From NCBI GenBank assembly GCA_937951685.1, contig CALFBG010000247.1, positions 1-40,297 of the forward strand: 40,297 bases of DNA, given 5' to 3'. Both the position numbers and the translations under genes were made by a program. This DNA is from an uncultured Saprospiraceae bacterium (GTDB taxonomy: Bacteria > Bacteroidota > Bacteroidia > Chitinophagales > Saprospiraceae). The notes beneath the pieces were generated by a model. It ran no database searches. It was not told where the DNA came from and worked only from the letters and a program-made list of their open reading frames with translations. Each line of letters opens with the position of its first letter. Positions within the stretch are counted from its first letter, which is position 1. Positions 16,979 to 26,188 of this stretch are shown here, in pieces.

Positions 16979-18001
16979 CTAATTTTCGTAAGGATAATAA
17001 ATTTTGGTTAACCACTTCTTTGGATCTTTTTCTTGCATTGGATCCGTCACGTATTCTTCCATCACCGGGGGAACCTGTGTTTTGCCTTGCTCTTTCAACC
17101 ACTTATCCATTGCTTCGTGCGCAACCACGGTGCCATCGTAATCTCCGTAGTAATCAAAAACTAATAGTTCGTTGAAAACAGCGACTTCGCCACCTTCCAT
17201 TTTCATTTTTTTGAGTGGCTTACTCAAATCTGGTAAATCAGAAACCGCCATTGCTGCAGCCATATCCGTTACGCCATTCTTTTCGTCCCACACATAGAAA
17301 ATGCCTCTAGGCATACTCTTCGGTATCATTCCATTACTAGCCAAATGTTGACCGATTAGTGGGAAATTCTTTTCGTAAAATTTACTAATATTTTCCATTT
17401 TAACTTTAGCACGAATACCGACGTGTTTTACGCCCCCTGTTTCAAAAGTAGTAATCGCAGTAGCCGATTTTACGGGTAAACTTTCACAAAGTTTTTTCAT
17501 TTTAGACAAGCCTTGTTCAAAAGAACCGCCAAGCATACTATCCATAAATAATCCCATCCATCGACTTTGTGGATTCATACCATGTGCTGTTTCGAAAGCC
17601 CAAGTTACCTCGGTAGTCCCATCTTTTTCGTTGAAAGTCCAATTGCTGACCGCGTCTCCATTCCCCCCAAAGTCCATTTTTGTGTTAATGCTTTGTGCAG
17701 GATTTGTTTCTGTAATAGTCAATTTCCCTTGGCGAATTAATTCTCCGTCCCAACTGTACCAAGCTCCTGTTCCTTTTGCGGGATCACTATATTTCCAAGT
17801 TGCCGTAGGTTCCATTTCGTACCAAGCCGACCATTTTTCCCAGTTCCTGAGATCAACAACTTGCTCGTAAACCGTCGCACTCGGTGCATTAATTACAATG
17901 GATCGATCAACGGTTGATTTGGAAGGAAGTAGAAAAGAAACGAGAACCAATAAAACGATTAGGCCCAGTAAGCCAATCAGTAGGTTTTTTAAAATTTTCA
18001 T
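16979..18001 (-). CDS. SRPBCC-domain plus GyrI-like ligand-binding protein
   Basis: A 340-residue protein with an N-terminal membrane anchor (LLIGLLGLIVLLVLVSFLLP, about residues 7-26). An SRPBCC (polyketide cyclase/START-like) domain follows at about 33-175: RSIVINAPSATVYEQVVDLR, NWEKWSAWYEMEP, and VTWAFETAHGMNP. A GyrI-like/effector-binding domain occupies about 185-340, beginning GGVKHVGIRAKVKME and ending in EEYVTDP. Both domains bind small hydrophobic ligands in other families. This combination is common in Bacteroidota as a stand-alone protein of unknown role. The next gene upstream on the same strand, moxR, has its own terminator, so they are separate units. Confidence 0.85.
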   Translation of the reverse strand: MKILKNLLIGLLGLIVLLVLVSFLLPSKSTVDRSIVINAPSATVYEQVVDLRNWEKWSAWYEMEPTATWKYSDPAKGTGAWYSWDGELIRQGKLTITETNPAQSINTKMDFGGNGDAVSNWTFNEKDGTTEVTWAFETAHGMNPQSRWMGLFMDSMLGGSFEQGLSKMKKLCESLPVKSATAITTFETGGVKHVGIRAKVKMENISKFYEKNFPLIGQHLASNGMIPKSMPRGIFYVWDEKNGVTDMAAAMAVSDLPDLSKPLKKMKMEGGEVAVFNELLVFDYYGDYDGTVVAHEAMDKWLKEQGKTQVPPVMEEYVTDPMQEKDPKKWLTKIYYPYEN

Positions 18002-18107
18002 GATTTGACGTTTTGTTTATAAAAAATTGAAATTCAGGTAAAACAATTTTAACAACACAAAATAAACAAAAAGTTTAATTAAAAAAACTAATAAAACATT
18101 TTAAAAC

Positions 18108-18144
18108 AAAAAAATAGCTCAAATCAGTCTGTACCAATTTGAGC
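18108..18144 (-). terminator. Rho-independent terminator after the MoxR ATPase gene
   Basis: On the minus strand GCTCAAAT (complement of 18137-18144) pairs with ATTTGAGC (complement of 18117-18124) around a 12-nt loop, followed by TATTTTTTT. It lies 46 bp after the stop codon. Confidence 0.85.
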
Positions 18145-18189
18145 CATTTCGTGAGCTTGATAAGCTACTTATTGCTGAGAAGCGCTTTT

Positions 18190-19161
18190 TTAAAATAAGC
18201 CTTCAATGATTTTTTCTTCTGTAATGCCTTCCGCTTCTGCTTTGTAATTTCTTACAATTCTGTGCCGCAACACATATTTAGCAATCGCTTGTACATCTTC
18301 AATATCTGGAGAATATTTACCATTGATCGCCGCGTGGCATTTCGCACCAAAAACTAGGTACTGAGAAGCCCGAGGACCTGCCCCCCAAGAAATGTAATTG
18401 TTAACTGCATCCGTAGCTCGCGAAGTATTCGGTCTCGTTTTAGTAGCTAAAGAAACTGCATATTCTAAAACATTATCCGTAATCGGAATACGCTTAATCA
18501 ACTGTTGGAAAAACAAAATCTGCTCGGAAGTGACGATGTGCTTTAATTGGTATTTTTGGACCGCCGTGGTACTCTTTACAACTTGAATTTCTTCTTCGTA
18601 CGAAGGATAATCCAAAGGAATATTAAACATGAAACGGTCTAATTGTGCTTCTGGCAAAGGATAAGTTCCTTCTTGTTCAATCGGATTTTGAGTAGCCAAC
18701 ACAAAGAAAGGAGAAGGCAGCAAATGACGCTGTCCGCCTACTGTTACCGAACGTTCCTGCATGGCTTCCAATAAAGCAGCCTGCGTTTTAGGAGGCGTAC
18801 GATTGATTTCATCCGCCAAGACAATATTGGAAAAAAGAGGTCCTTTATTAAATTTAAACTGTCGGTTCTCTCCCAAAATCTCAGAACCCGTGATATCCGA
18901 AGGCATCAAATCCGGCGTAAACTGAATTCTTTTAAAATCCAAGTCCAACACTTCAGAAATGGTACTCACCAAAAGCGTTTTTGCCAAGCCTGGCACACCG
19001 ACCAATAAGCTATGACCATTACTAAAAAGAGAAATAATGACTGCTTTGACAACTTCTTCTTGCCCAATGATCACTTTTGCAATCTCTTTCGACAAATCTC
19101 GGTAAGCTTGCGCCAATCCATCTACTGCTTCTACTTCTGATTTATATTTTGTCTCTTGCAT
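18190..19161 (-). CDS. MoxR-family AAA+ ATPase
   Basis: A 323-residue ATPase of the MoxR/RavA class, thought to remodel or help mature protein complexes with a von Willebrand A partner. Walker A is GVPGLAKT (residues 55-62), Walker B is IVLADEINR (about 113-121), followed by KTQAALLEAMQERSVTVGG, sensor 1 VLATQNPIEQEGTYPLPEAQ and the arginine-finger region LDRFMFNI. The lid domain contains ATKTRPNTS and GAGPRASQYL. Length is typical. In many Bacteroidota moxR is followed by DUF58 and BatA/BatB genes; here neither neighbour is such a gene and a terminator closes the unit, so any partner lies elsewhere. Confidence 0.93.
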   Translation of the reverse strand: MQETKYKSEVEAVDGLAQAYRDLSKEIAKVIIGQEEVVKAVIISLFSNGHSLLVGVPGLAKTLLVSTISEVLDLDFKRIQFTPDLMPSDITGSEILGENRQFKFNKGPLFSNIVLADEINRTPPKTQAALLEAMQERSVTVGGQRHLLPSPFFVLATQNPIEQEGTYPLPEAQLDRFMFNIPLDYPSYEEEIQVVKSTTAVQKYQLKHIVTSEQILFFQQLIKRIPITDNVLEYAVSLATKTRPNTSRATDAVNNYISWGAGPRASQYLVFGAKCHAAINGKYSPDIEDVQAIAKYVLRHRIVRNYKAEAEGITEEKIIEGLF

Positions 19162-19281
19162 CGGTTTTTATAAATATTATATGAAATAATAATTTGTCGT
19201 AAAATTAGAAAATTACCACATATCTAACGTGTTTATCTAGTGCTTTGTTTCGTACGACCGTTAATTGCCTGAGAATAAAGA

Positions 19282-20025
19282 CTATTTATCTTCTTCGCAA
19301 GACCATAACATTTCTGAAAGTGGGAAAATACCTGGTGCGCCCTCTTTAAAATAATAATGCCACCATTCCGTCCGAATCCATTGAAAGCCTACTTCCTGCA
19401 TTGTATTTTTGAGCAAGGTACGATTCGCTAAAATGGTCGGAGACAAATCGGTAAAATCGTGGTGTGCTCGTTTCCCAAAGAAATCAAACTCGGTTCCCAT
19501 ATCCAATTCTTCGCCCTGTGCGTTGACAATCGTCAAATCTACCGCCGAACCGCGATTGTGCATAGAACCGCGTTTGGGTGGCGTCACGTAACTCGCATTA
19601 GGGACTTTATCCCAGAGTTTTTGCTGAATAGGCAAGGGGCGATAACAATCTAGCATTTTTAACCCATAGCCTTTCTTTTGTAAAATATCTTGAGCTTTTG
19701 TAACAGCGATAGCTACTTTTGGTCGAAGAAAACACCGGCTACAATTGTACATCTTTTCGTTGACAAAATTTTCCGTAGTAGCGTATTTCATATCTACGAT
19801 AATACTCGGATCTAAAGCGATTAATTCCGTCCATTGCGAAGTATCGTAATCGGGTCGTTTTTCTTTTGCTGCCAGTTCCGCCAAAGAATCTTGCCGAGCA
19901 ACGGCTAATAAACTATCCGCCAACAGTGCTGCAGCTTTCGTTTGATCAACGGAAGTCGGCGGTGTTTCACAAGCGATGATGCTTAAAAGCAAACACCAAA
20001 CAATCCACAGTTTTTGTTTTTTCAC
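19282..20025 (-). CDS. D-alanyl-D-alanine dipeptidase (VanX/DdpX family, M15), lipoprotein
   Basis: A 247-residue lipoprotein (CLLLSIIACE, Cys19) of the M15D peptidase family, which cleaves D-Ala-D-Ala dipeptide and so recycles or removes cell-wall precursor material. The zinc site is complete: SMHNRGSAVDLT gives His156 and Asp163, and EWWHYYF gives the catalytic base Glu220 and ligand His223. The conserved CYRP arginine (Arg129) is present. CSRCFLRP at about 95-102 is a cysteine-containing loop. The export signal and single-gene context suggest envelope turnover rather than vancomycin resistance, since no vanA/vanH partners are nearby. It lies 89 bp after the TlpA-like gene on the same strand. 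Confidence 0.9.
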   Translation of the reverse strand: MKKQKLWIVWCLLLSIIACETPPTSVDQTKAAALLADSLLAVARQDSLAELAAKEKRPDYDTSQWTELIALDPSIIVDMKYATTENFVNEKMYNCSRCFLRPKVAIAVTKAQDILQKKGYGLKMLDCYRPLPIQQKLWDKVPNASYVTPPKRGSMHNRGSAVDLTIVNAQGEELDMGTEFDFFGKRAHHDFTDLSPTILANRTLLKNTMQEVGFQWIRTEWWHYYFKEGAPGIFPLSEMLWSCEEDK

Positions 20026-20114
20026 GATTAAGATAATTTAGAAACGGCGAAAAGGAAGATCTGAAAGCCTTCCTCCTAATTAAGTACTAAGACAAATTAA
20101 TTTTGCCTTGCTAT

Positions 20115-21518
20115 TTACTCCCCGAATATTTTTGCAAGTTCACTTTCCAGCGAAGGACCTCTCAAGTTTTTCGCTAAAATTTTACCTTCTTGATCCAATA
20201 AAAAGGTTTGCGGAATGGATCGAACCGAATAAGTACCTGCAACTTCATTCTTCCAACCTTTCAAATCACTCACATGATTCCAAACCAAACCATCTTTTTC
20301 AATGGCTTTTACCCATGCCGCTTTTTTCTGATCCAGGCTGACTGCTAATACTTCAAATCCTTTTTTATTATACTTCTCGTACAAGCGTAGCACGTTTGGA
20401 TTTTCTCTTCGACACGGACCACACCAACTTGCCCAAAAATCAAGCAAGACAATTTTGCCTTTGAAATCACTTAGACTCATCGGCGTACCTTCCGGTGTTT
20501 GTTGGGTAAAATCCGGTGGCGCAGCGCCGATGATAAAGGCTGTTGCATTTTGTAATTTCATTTTTAAATCTACAATCGGTGCTTCTTCCATATCTTCCGC
20601 GACGGCAAGATAACGCGTGCCATATTCTGGAAATAATTCGTGATTTTTGGCTTGCAAGGCATGTACCACACCTCCGAGGGCATAGCGTTGCATATTGGTA
20701 TTGACAGGAATTTGGCTCAAAGCCGAATCGAGGTAAATTTTTAATTGCTCGGTAGTCGTATTCACGCCCATCAAAGTACGGGCAACGTCGCGATAAAGCT
20801 CATACACTGCTGGAATATTATTGTAACCAGAATCCTTAAAATCAATAAAGCGAAAAGACGCTTTCGCATAATAATCAATTTCATTTTCGTAGGCACCTTG
20901 ATTATTTTGAAAACTCAAATACGTTTTCGTAGCGACAATTCTTGCAACGGTTAGACTCGTCGCTTTCGTAGTCTCTAATAAATCAAGTTTTCGCTGATCT
21001 AAATTGGCTAACTTTTCTTCTACCAATTTGAGCGAAGCCGGATTCCCCATTGCTTGTCTAAATTCTTTAAACAGTTGGTTGTTTTCCGTTTGCAAAGCAT
21101 TCACCTTTTTCATTGTTTCTTGAAAATTGGCATTCAATGGAGAGTTCATCGCCTTTGCTGCACGCATTTCTTTACAATTTCCGACCACCGTTATCCCTTT
21201 TTCCTGTCCAAGTAGTATCGGTTTAATATTTTGGGAATGAGGACCAACGTAATAAAATTTTTCCGTGGACTTCGGGATCGTAAATTTGTACAAGCCAACC
21301 GAATCAGCCATTGCGGTTTGAATTTCCGTAAAGTTGATTCCATTAAAGGTATACAGGTTCAGGGTTTCCCCTAAATCACAAGATTTTAATTGACAAGAGA
21401 ACTCCAAAGTTTCTTGTGCAGCCTGCTTCGCTTTCCCCGTGCCTTTACAAGACCATTGTGTCTGTCCGAGCAAAAGTAGGAGCAATAGGTATAAAGTGGA
21501 TTGATATTTTTTTATCAT
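20115..21518 (-). CDS. TlpA-like thiol-disulfide oxidoreductase, lipoprotein
   Basis: A 467-residue protein. The signal ends QTQWSC with lipidation Cys24. The N-terminal region (about 35-125) is beta-rich and resembles DUF4369, a domain often fused to thioredoxins in Bacteroidota. A helical middle (about 130-320) has a charged coiled-coil-like stretch. The C-terminal AhpC/TlpA-type thioredoxin domain starts at about 333 (APPDFTQQTPEGTPMSLSDF) and carries the active site WASWCGPCRRENP with Cys366 and Cys369, then RSIPQTFLLDQEGKI with the cis-proline. It would reduce disulfides in the periplasm, perhaps for cytochrome maturation. The MITE-like element lies directly upstream and could affect its expression. 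Confidence 0.9.
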   Translation of the reverse strand: MIKKYQSTLYLLLLLLLGQTQWSCKGTGKAKQAAQETLEFSCQLKSCDLGETLNLYTFNGINFTEIQTAMADSVGLYKFTIPKSTEKFYYVGPHSQNIKPILLGQEKGITVVGNCKEMRAAKAMNSPLNANFQETMKKVNALQTENNQLFKEFRQAMGNPASLKLVEEKLANLDQRKLDLLETTKATSLTVARIVATKTYLSFQNNQGAYENEIDYYAKASFRFIDFKDSGYNNIPAVYELYRDVARTLMGVNTTTEQLKIYLDSALSQIPVNTNMQRYALGGVVHALQAKNHELFPEYGTRYLAVAEDMEEAPIVDLKMKLQNATAFIIGAAPPDFTQQTPEGTPMSLSDFKGKIVLLDFWASWCGPCRRENPNVLRLYEKYNKKGFEVLAVSLDQKKAAWVKAIEKDGLVWNHVSDLKGWKNEVAGTYSVRSIPQTFLLDQEGKILAKNLRGPSLESELAKIFGE

Positions 21519-21526
21519 GTCTATGG

Positions 21527-21697
21527 TTTAGTACTTTGTAATTTAAGTTTGTGAATATTTTGAGCGTTGGATTTTCGTCCTAATCAAGGATGCCCCGGAG
21601 TCTAATCCTTAAAAAGGATTAAGGCGAGGAGCCGACGCGGAGTAGGCCGAAAAGGCAGGTTCAAAATGTTTGATAATTAATATTACAAAGTATTTAG
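21527..21697. mobile_element. MITE-like element (161 bp) with 5-bp target duplication
   Basis: The element spans 21532-21692. Its ends are perfect 11-bp inverted repeats, TACTTTGTAAT (21532-21542) and ATTACAAAGTA (21682-21692), and imperfect inverted similarity continues inward about 48 bp on each side through ATTTTGA and TTTTCG blocks. It is flanked by direct repeats TTTAG (21527-21531 and 21693-21697), the expected mark of transposition. The interior is GC-richer than its surroundings and holds AATCCTT-AAA-AAGGATT. No coding capacity, so it would be moved by a transposase elsewhere. It sits between ligA and the TlpA-like gene. Confidence 0.65.
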
Positions 21698-21705
21698 CGT
21701 AACGT

Positions 21706-23820
21706 CTATTGTATAAGGGCTAGAAACTCTTCTTCTGTCAAAACTTGTACCGTTCCTAACGCTTGTGCCTTTTTTAACTTAGAACCAGCCTTTTCACCAG
21801 CAACTAAAATGTTTAAATTACTACTAACTGCACTGATATTTTTTGCGCCCGCGCTTTCGGCTTTAGTTTGTGCTTCTTTACGAGACATTTGTTGTAAGCT
21901 TCCCGTAAATAGAATGGTTTTACCGATCAAAGGCGCATCCGCTGCGATCGTTTTGGGTCGATCCGCCTCTGTTTGTTTGACGTTGACTCCTAAACTTTCT
22001 ATTTCTTGTAATAATTCCAGATGCTTTTCATCGGCAAAAAATGCCATTACATTTTCCGCAACGACGGGACCAACATCTTTGATAATGGTAAAATCTTCTT
22101 CCGACCAATCTTTCAACTCCATCACGTGCGATACTTCCGCCGCCAATAATTTAGAGACTTTTTTGCCGAGATGATGAATACTCAAACTGTATAAAAAGCG
22201 ATGCAAAGGATTCTGCTTTGCCTGATCAACTGCCTTTTTCAAATTAGCAGCTGACTTCGCACCAAAACCTTCCAAATTGGCAATTTTATCATAATCTAAA
22301 CGATAAATATCCGCGAGATTTTTCACCCAGCCTAGCTCAAAAAATCGCTCGACGTACGCTTGTCCAAAACCGTCGATATTCATCGCATCTTTTGAAACGT
22401 GATGAAACATCCGTTGCAAAACTTGTGCCTCACAGTGCGGATTTGTACAACGCCAAGCGGCTTCTTTTTCTGGCTTCACCAATTTTGTTTGACACGATGG
22501 ACAATGTGTTGGAAAAACCAATACTTCCTCGCTACCATCTCGCAATTCTTCCATTGTTTTCACAATGTAAGGAATCACGTCACCCGCTCGCTCCACCAAA
22601 ACCGTATCGCCAATGCGAATATCTTTTGATCGGATAAACTCTTCGTTGTGCAAAGAAACGGATGATACCGTAACGCCGGCGAGTTGTACTGGATCTAACT
22701 TCGCCACCGGCGTAATCGAACCAATTTTTCCAACTTGATATTCAATATTGATCAACTTCGTAGTTGCTTGTTTCGCTTTAAATTTGAAGGCAATCGCCCA
22801 ACGGGGATGATGGCTCGTATAACCACAACGTTCTTGCAAATCAAGCCGATTCACTTTTACCACCATGCCATCAATTTCGTAAGGATAATTTTCTCGCTGC
22901 TCTTGCCAATAAAGGCAAAAGTCGATGACTTCTCGTATATTTTTACAAAGTTTCCGTTCTTTCACGGGAACTTTAAATCCTAATTTCTCTAAAAACTTAA
23001 TCCCTTCGTCGTGGGTTTCAAATTGCCCCAAACGATTTTCTCCCGCAGCATTTACTCCGTATCCCAACTGATAAATAAACGCTTCAATACCGCGCGTTTG
23101 TACTTCCTTCGGGTCTTTAACTCTTAACACACCGGTAGCTGCGTTACGTGGGTTTGCGAAGACACTTTGTTCCGCTTCCATTCGATCCTTATTCAGCTTT
23201 TCAAAAATATCTTTCCGAATTAAAGCCTCACCACGCAATTCTACTTTTTCAATATCATAGGCCGAAAAATTTGCCTTCATCGGAATAGAACGCATGGCTT
23301 TTGCGTTACGGGTCATCTCTTCTCCTTTCACACCATTACCACGCGTAGCACCCCGAATAAGAAAATCCTTTTCATAAACCAATGCAATGCTGCCCCCGTC
23401 AAACTTTGGTTCTACACAATATTCAATTGCTTCGTCGGTGTCCATCATTACTAATTTCTTAATCCGCTGGTCAAAATCGTTTAAGTCTTCCGCGTTGTAA
23501 GAATTATCCAAGGACAACATCGGCGTCAAGTGCGCTACGGGAGGAAAGTCACTCCCAAGGTCACTAGAAACCCGTTGGGTAGGAGAATCTGCCGTTACGA
23601 GTAAAGGATTTTCCGCTTCTAAATCTTTTAGCATTTGGTACAACTGATCGTACTCAAAATCACTAATCATCGGTTCGTTGAGTACGGAATATCGCCATTC
23701 GTGATAAACGATTACGTTGCGAAGTGCTTCCAGATCAGCGACCAAAACCTTAGCTCCTTTTAAAAATTGCTTTGATTGTTCAAACAACTCCCGCTGAGTT
23801 GCTTTTGAATATTTTACCAT
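21706..23820 (-). CDS. ligA: NAD-dependent DNA ligase LigA
   Basis: LigA seals nicks in replication and repair using NAD+. The 704-residue product has the Ia domain with the N-terminal YHEWRYSVLNEPMISDFEYD block, the adenylation domain with the nucleotide-accepting Lys139 in EPKFDGGSIALVYE, the NPRNAATGVLRVKD motif, the OB fold starting at about 345, the four-cysteine zinc finger (CPSCQTKL...CTNPHCEAQ), helix-hairpin-helix repeats (about 500-600) and a C-terminal BRCT domain (PLIGKTILFTGSLQQMSRKE). The N-terminus is about 20-30 residues longer than in E. coli, starting at the only good ATG. No frameshift. The stop codon is only 9 bp from the MITE-like element. Confidence 0.97.
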   Translation of the reverse strand: MVKYSKATQRELFEQSKQFLKGAKVLVADLEALRNVIVYHEWRYSVLNEPMISDFEYDQLYQMLKDLEAENPLLVTADSPTQRVSSDLGSDFPPVAHLTPMLSLDNSYNAEDLNDFDQRIKKLVMMDTDEAIEYCVEPKFDGGSIALVYEKDFLIRGATRGNGVKGEEMTRNAKAMRSIPMKANFSAYDIEKVELRGEALIRKDIFEKLNKDRMEAEQSVFANPRNAATGVLRVKDPKEVQTRGIEAFIYQLGYGVNAAGENRLGQFETHDEGIKFLEKLGFKVPVKERKLCKNIREVIDFCLYWQEQRENYPYEIDGMVVKVNRLDLQERCGYTSHHPRWAIAFKFKAKQATTKLINIEYQVGKIGSITPVAKLDPVQLAGVTVSSVSLHNEEFIRSKDIRIGDTVLVERAGDVIPYIVKTMEELRDGSEEVLVFPTHCPSCQTKLVKPEKEAAWRCTNPHCEAQVLQRMFHHVSKDAMNIDGFGQAYVERFFELGWVKNLADIYRLDYDKIANLEGFGAKSAANLKKAVDQAKQNPLHRFLYSLSIHHLGKKVSKLLAAEVSHVMELKDWSEEDFTIIKDVGPVVAENVMAFFADEKHLELLQEIESLGVNVKQTEADRPKTIAADAPLIGKTILFTGSLQQMSRKEAQTKAESAGAKNISAVSSNLNILVAGEKAGSKLKKAQALGTVQVLTEEEFLALIQ

Positions 23821-23998
23821 TTAATTAAGTTGATGAATCCTTAGATTTAGAGAAAAAAGATTGATAAATTTCTCTTCCTGCTGATACGTTCTAATACGAT
23901 TTAGTATTGGTACTTAAGTAGGTTTACCCGCAAAATACGCTATTCTTTTGGGAAATAAAGTTCTTCGTTTAACAAAAATTATTTCCACCGAAAAGAAG

Positions 23999-24036
23999 CA
24001 AGGCCTCCGCAATAAAAATATCGTGCGGAGGCCTTG
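23999..24036 (-). terminator. Terminator after the choice-of-anchor V gene
   Basis: CAAGGCCTCCGCA (23999-24011) pairs perfectly over 13 bp with TGCGGAGGCCTTG (24024-24036), 12-nt loop. On the minus strand it is followed by CTTCTTTT, a modest T-rich tract. GC-rich compared with its surroundings. Confidence 0.75.
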
Positions 24037-24101
24037 TTCTATTTAAGGTTTATCTTGAAACGATGACTAGCCTTATCGTTACCGACAAGGCATGCAACAA
24101 C

Positions 24102-24974
24102 TTAAAGTTTTATAATACTCGTTGCCACGTTTGCGTCATTCAATTGGAGTTTAAGGTAATAAACGCCTTGCGCTAGATGAGCTAATTCGAGTGGAATGAT
24201 TTGCTCGCCGCCAGGATGAAACAAAGTTCCCGTTGCTACTACGGCTCCCGTAAGATCCACAATTTGCCATTGACCACGACCTGCTGCTTGATGATCTATC
24301 TGTAAATTCGTTGTCGTTTGTACTGGATTTGGGAAAAGCTTCAAGTCTACTGCGTTGGCCGCAACTTCTTCCGTACCAACGATAACAGCTGCTTCGTCCA
24401 TTTCTACTTTTATACAACCTGCGCCATCGCCACTATTGCTATTACTGGCATTTGCCCCTATACCACAAAGGTAAAAAGTAACTGTCCCTGAATTTTCGTC
24501 TGGTGCAACCCAATCTACCGAAAATTCATTATTTGTGGTAACGCCCTTATGCTCTGCGTAAGTTCTACCATTAAGTGCTCCGGCAATTCTTGTATTATCC
24601 GAAGGATTTGTCCACGTAGGGACATCTGGACCATCAACATCAAGTGGCGCTGCTAAGGCCAACATTTGAAAACCGTATTCTATTGGCGTACCAACCGTCG
24701 CATTTACGCGCACCTTGAAAGAGTAAGTGTCTCCAGGTATATATTCCGTTACCAATTGATTGCTATCATCCATAATATCTAGGCTCATACCCACCTGAAT
24801 ATTTGCACTCGTGTGGCAAGTCTGGCAAGTACGTAAGCTACCGTTATTAAGCTCGTCGCCCGGCGCGCCCGTGTTCCCTTGACCTTTATCGAAGGCTCGA
24901 CCACTTTGGTTGGATATAAAAAGTATGGACGTAGCTAGTAAAACAAAAACAGTGTAAATAATTTTAAATTTCAT
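24102..24974 (-). CDS. Choice-of-anchor V protein with CxxCH motif and type IX secretion sorting domain
   Basis: A 290-residue secreted protein. It has an N-terminal signal peptide (about residues 1-27), then GNTGAPGDELNNGSLRTCQTC with a CQTCH motif (50-54), the normal opening of choice-of-anchor V (reeler-like) domains, and a beta-sandwich to about 190 ending in VTFYLCGIGANASNSNSGDG. A C-terminal T9SS type A sorting domain begins at about 208 (LKLFPNPVQTTTNLQI) and ends VYYLKLQLNDANVATSIIKL. It should be exported through the outer membrane by the Por system and attached to or released from the surface. The CxxCH could bind haem c, but this is not certain. No neighbours suggest a role. Confidence 0.88.
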   Translation of the reverse strand: MKFKIIYTVFVLLATSILFISNQSGRAFDKGQGNTGAPGDELNNGSLRTCQTCHTSANIQVGMSLDIMDDSNQLVTEYIPGDTYSFKVRVNATVGTPIEYGFQMLALAAPLDVDGPDVPTWTNPSDNTRIAGALNGRTYAEHKGVTTNNEFSVDWVAPDENSGTVTFYLCGIGANASNSNSGDGAGCIKVEMDEAAVIVGTEEVAANAVDLKLFPNPVQTTTNLQIDHQAAGRGQWQIVDLTGAVVATGTLFHPGGEQIIPLELAHLAQGVYYLKLQLNDANVATSIIKL

Positions 24975-25265
24975 TTATAAATTTTTAAACGTGTAAAAGT
25001 AAATTTGAGTTTGTTGGAAACTTTCATGAAGGGGAACGGAAACTAGGAATTTTTAGCTTAGCGCGGGAGTAAAACGCTACTTAGTCAAAAGCAAACAAGT
25101 CAGTAAAAAAAATATTAAAAACATAATTTTTTTACCAAGTACTCACTTATCGTTAGACGAAATAATTCCTACGAACTCAAATTAGAGAATATCTGAAAGA
25201 TATGGTATTTCTAGGGCGAAAAACAAAAGTTTTGTCCAGCTTGCGGCATTTTATAGCGCGAAGTA

Positions 25266-25820
25266 TTAAGCATCTACTTTCCAACCCTTTTCTGGATTGC
25301 GTCCTCTTACCCCTTTAAAGTAATTTTCTAGAAATTCAAAATCTGCTTTTTCATCATCCGTGGGGTAAAAAGGCTTACCAAAAGTTAATTCTCGATTGGC
25401 ATAATCCAATTTAGTTGGTATAATAGCGACGTTTGCTCCTTTGGCAATGTGATAAAATCCCGTTTTGAGGCGATCTACTTTTTCTCGTGTTCCTTCGGGA
25501 GCAATGCAGATAATAAATTCTTCTTTTTCATTGAAAATATCAACGACCGCATCGACAAAGTTTCCTCTTGCCGTACGATTCACAGGATATCCGCCCAACC
25601 AATAGAAAATTGGTCCCAAAGGTGGTCGAAATAGCGTGTGTTTGCCTACATATTTAATATCTAGTTTTAAGACACTCCGCGCCATTAAGCCCAGCGGAAA
25701 GTCGAGACTAGAAGTATGCGGAATGGCCGCGATGATATATTTCTTTAAATCTGGTGGAATTTCTACGATGAGCTTCCATCCCAAAACCTTAAAAATAAAG
25801 GCACAAATTGCTCTTATCAT
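25266..25820 (-). CDS. 1-acyl-sn-glycerol-3-phosphate acyltransferase-like protein
   Basis: A 184-residue protein of the PlsC/LPLAT superfamily, which moves acyl chains onto lysophosphatidic acid or related acceptors at the membrane. The catalytic H-x4-D is PHTSSLDFPLG (His35, Asp40). Block II is RPPLGPIFYWLGGYPVNRTA, and block III is IAPEGTREKVDRLKTGFYHI with the EGTR phosphate-binding motif. FGKPFYPTD is near the end. An N-terminal hydrophobic segment may bind the membrane. It is shorter than typical PlsC (about 240), fitting a compact subfamily found in Bacteroidota and others. The precise substrate is uncertain, and the gene stands alone. Confidence 0.85.
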   Translation of the reverse strand: MIRAICAFIFKVLGWKLIVEIPPDLKKYIIAAIPHTSSLDFPLGLMARSVLKLDIKYVGKHTLFRPPLGPIFYWLGGYPVNRTARGNFVDAVVDIFNEKEEFIICIAPEGTREKVDRLKTGFYHIAKGANVAIIPTKLDYANRELTFGKPFYPTDDEKADFEFLENYFKGVRGRNPEKGWKVDA

Positions 25821-26188
25821 ACGGAAATCATTTTAATACTTTTCAAGCGAAGTGCTCATATAATACGATCTGCAAAACTATGTTTAGCCTAGAAGTTATT
25901 TAAAAATAGGCGAAAATACCCGTTTTTCCCGAAGATGTTTAAAACATCTTCTAGGAATCCTTTTCAATCTATTTCTCAAGGATGTAACTAATTTATAAGA
26001 ATTTAGTTTAATACTTTATTGAGCAATCACCGAGCTCGAAGCAATTGTTAAATTATCTCGGCTTATTAATTTACAACTAGTTTCTTTCTCATCTCAACAA
26101 AAAGCAATATTTTGTACGACTTATCAAAACTAAAGTTCGGATCAATTTATTTTTTGCTAAAAAACAGGCATGACGAACGACATTCGTT
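25821..26188. other. Intergenic region with a perfect inverted repeat
   Basis: About 370 AT-rich bases between divergent genes. The clearest element is GAAGATGTTT-A-AAACATCTTC (25931-25951), a 10-bp perfect inverted repeat with one central base. Its short spacer fits a DNA-binding-protein site better than an RNA hairpin. I found no convincing TAnnTTTG promoter with a -33 partner. Confidence 0.35.

Noticed and set aside
19282..20025. Vancomycin resistance gene vanX
   Set aside because: The catalytic residues match the family, but the lipoprotein signal and the absence of vanA/vanH/vanRS genes argue for a housekeeping envelope peptidase.
21809..22174. 121-codon plus-strand ORF inside ligA
   Set aside because: It is antisense to a well-conserved ligA coding region and has no recognisable features.
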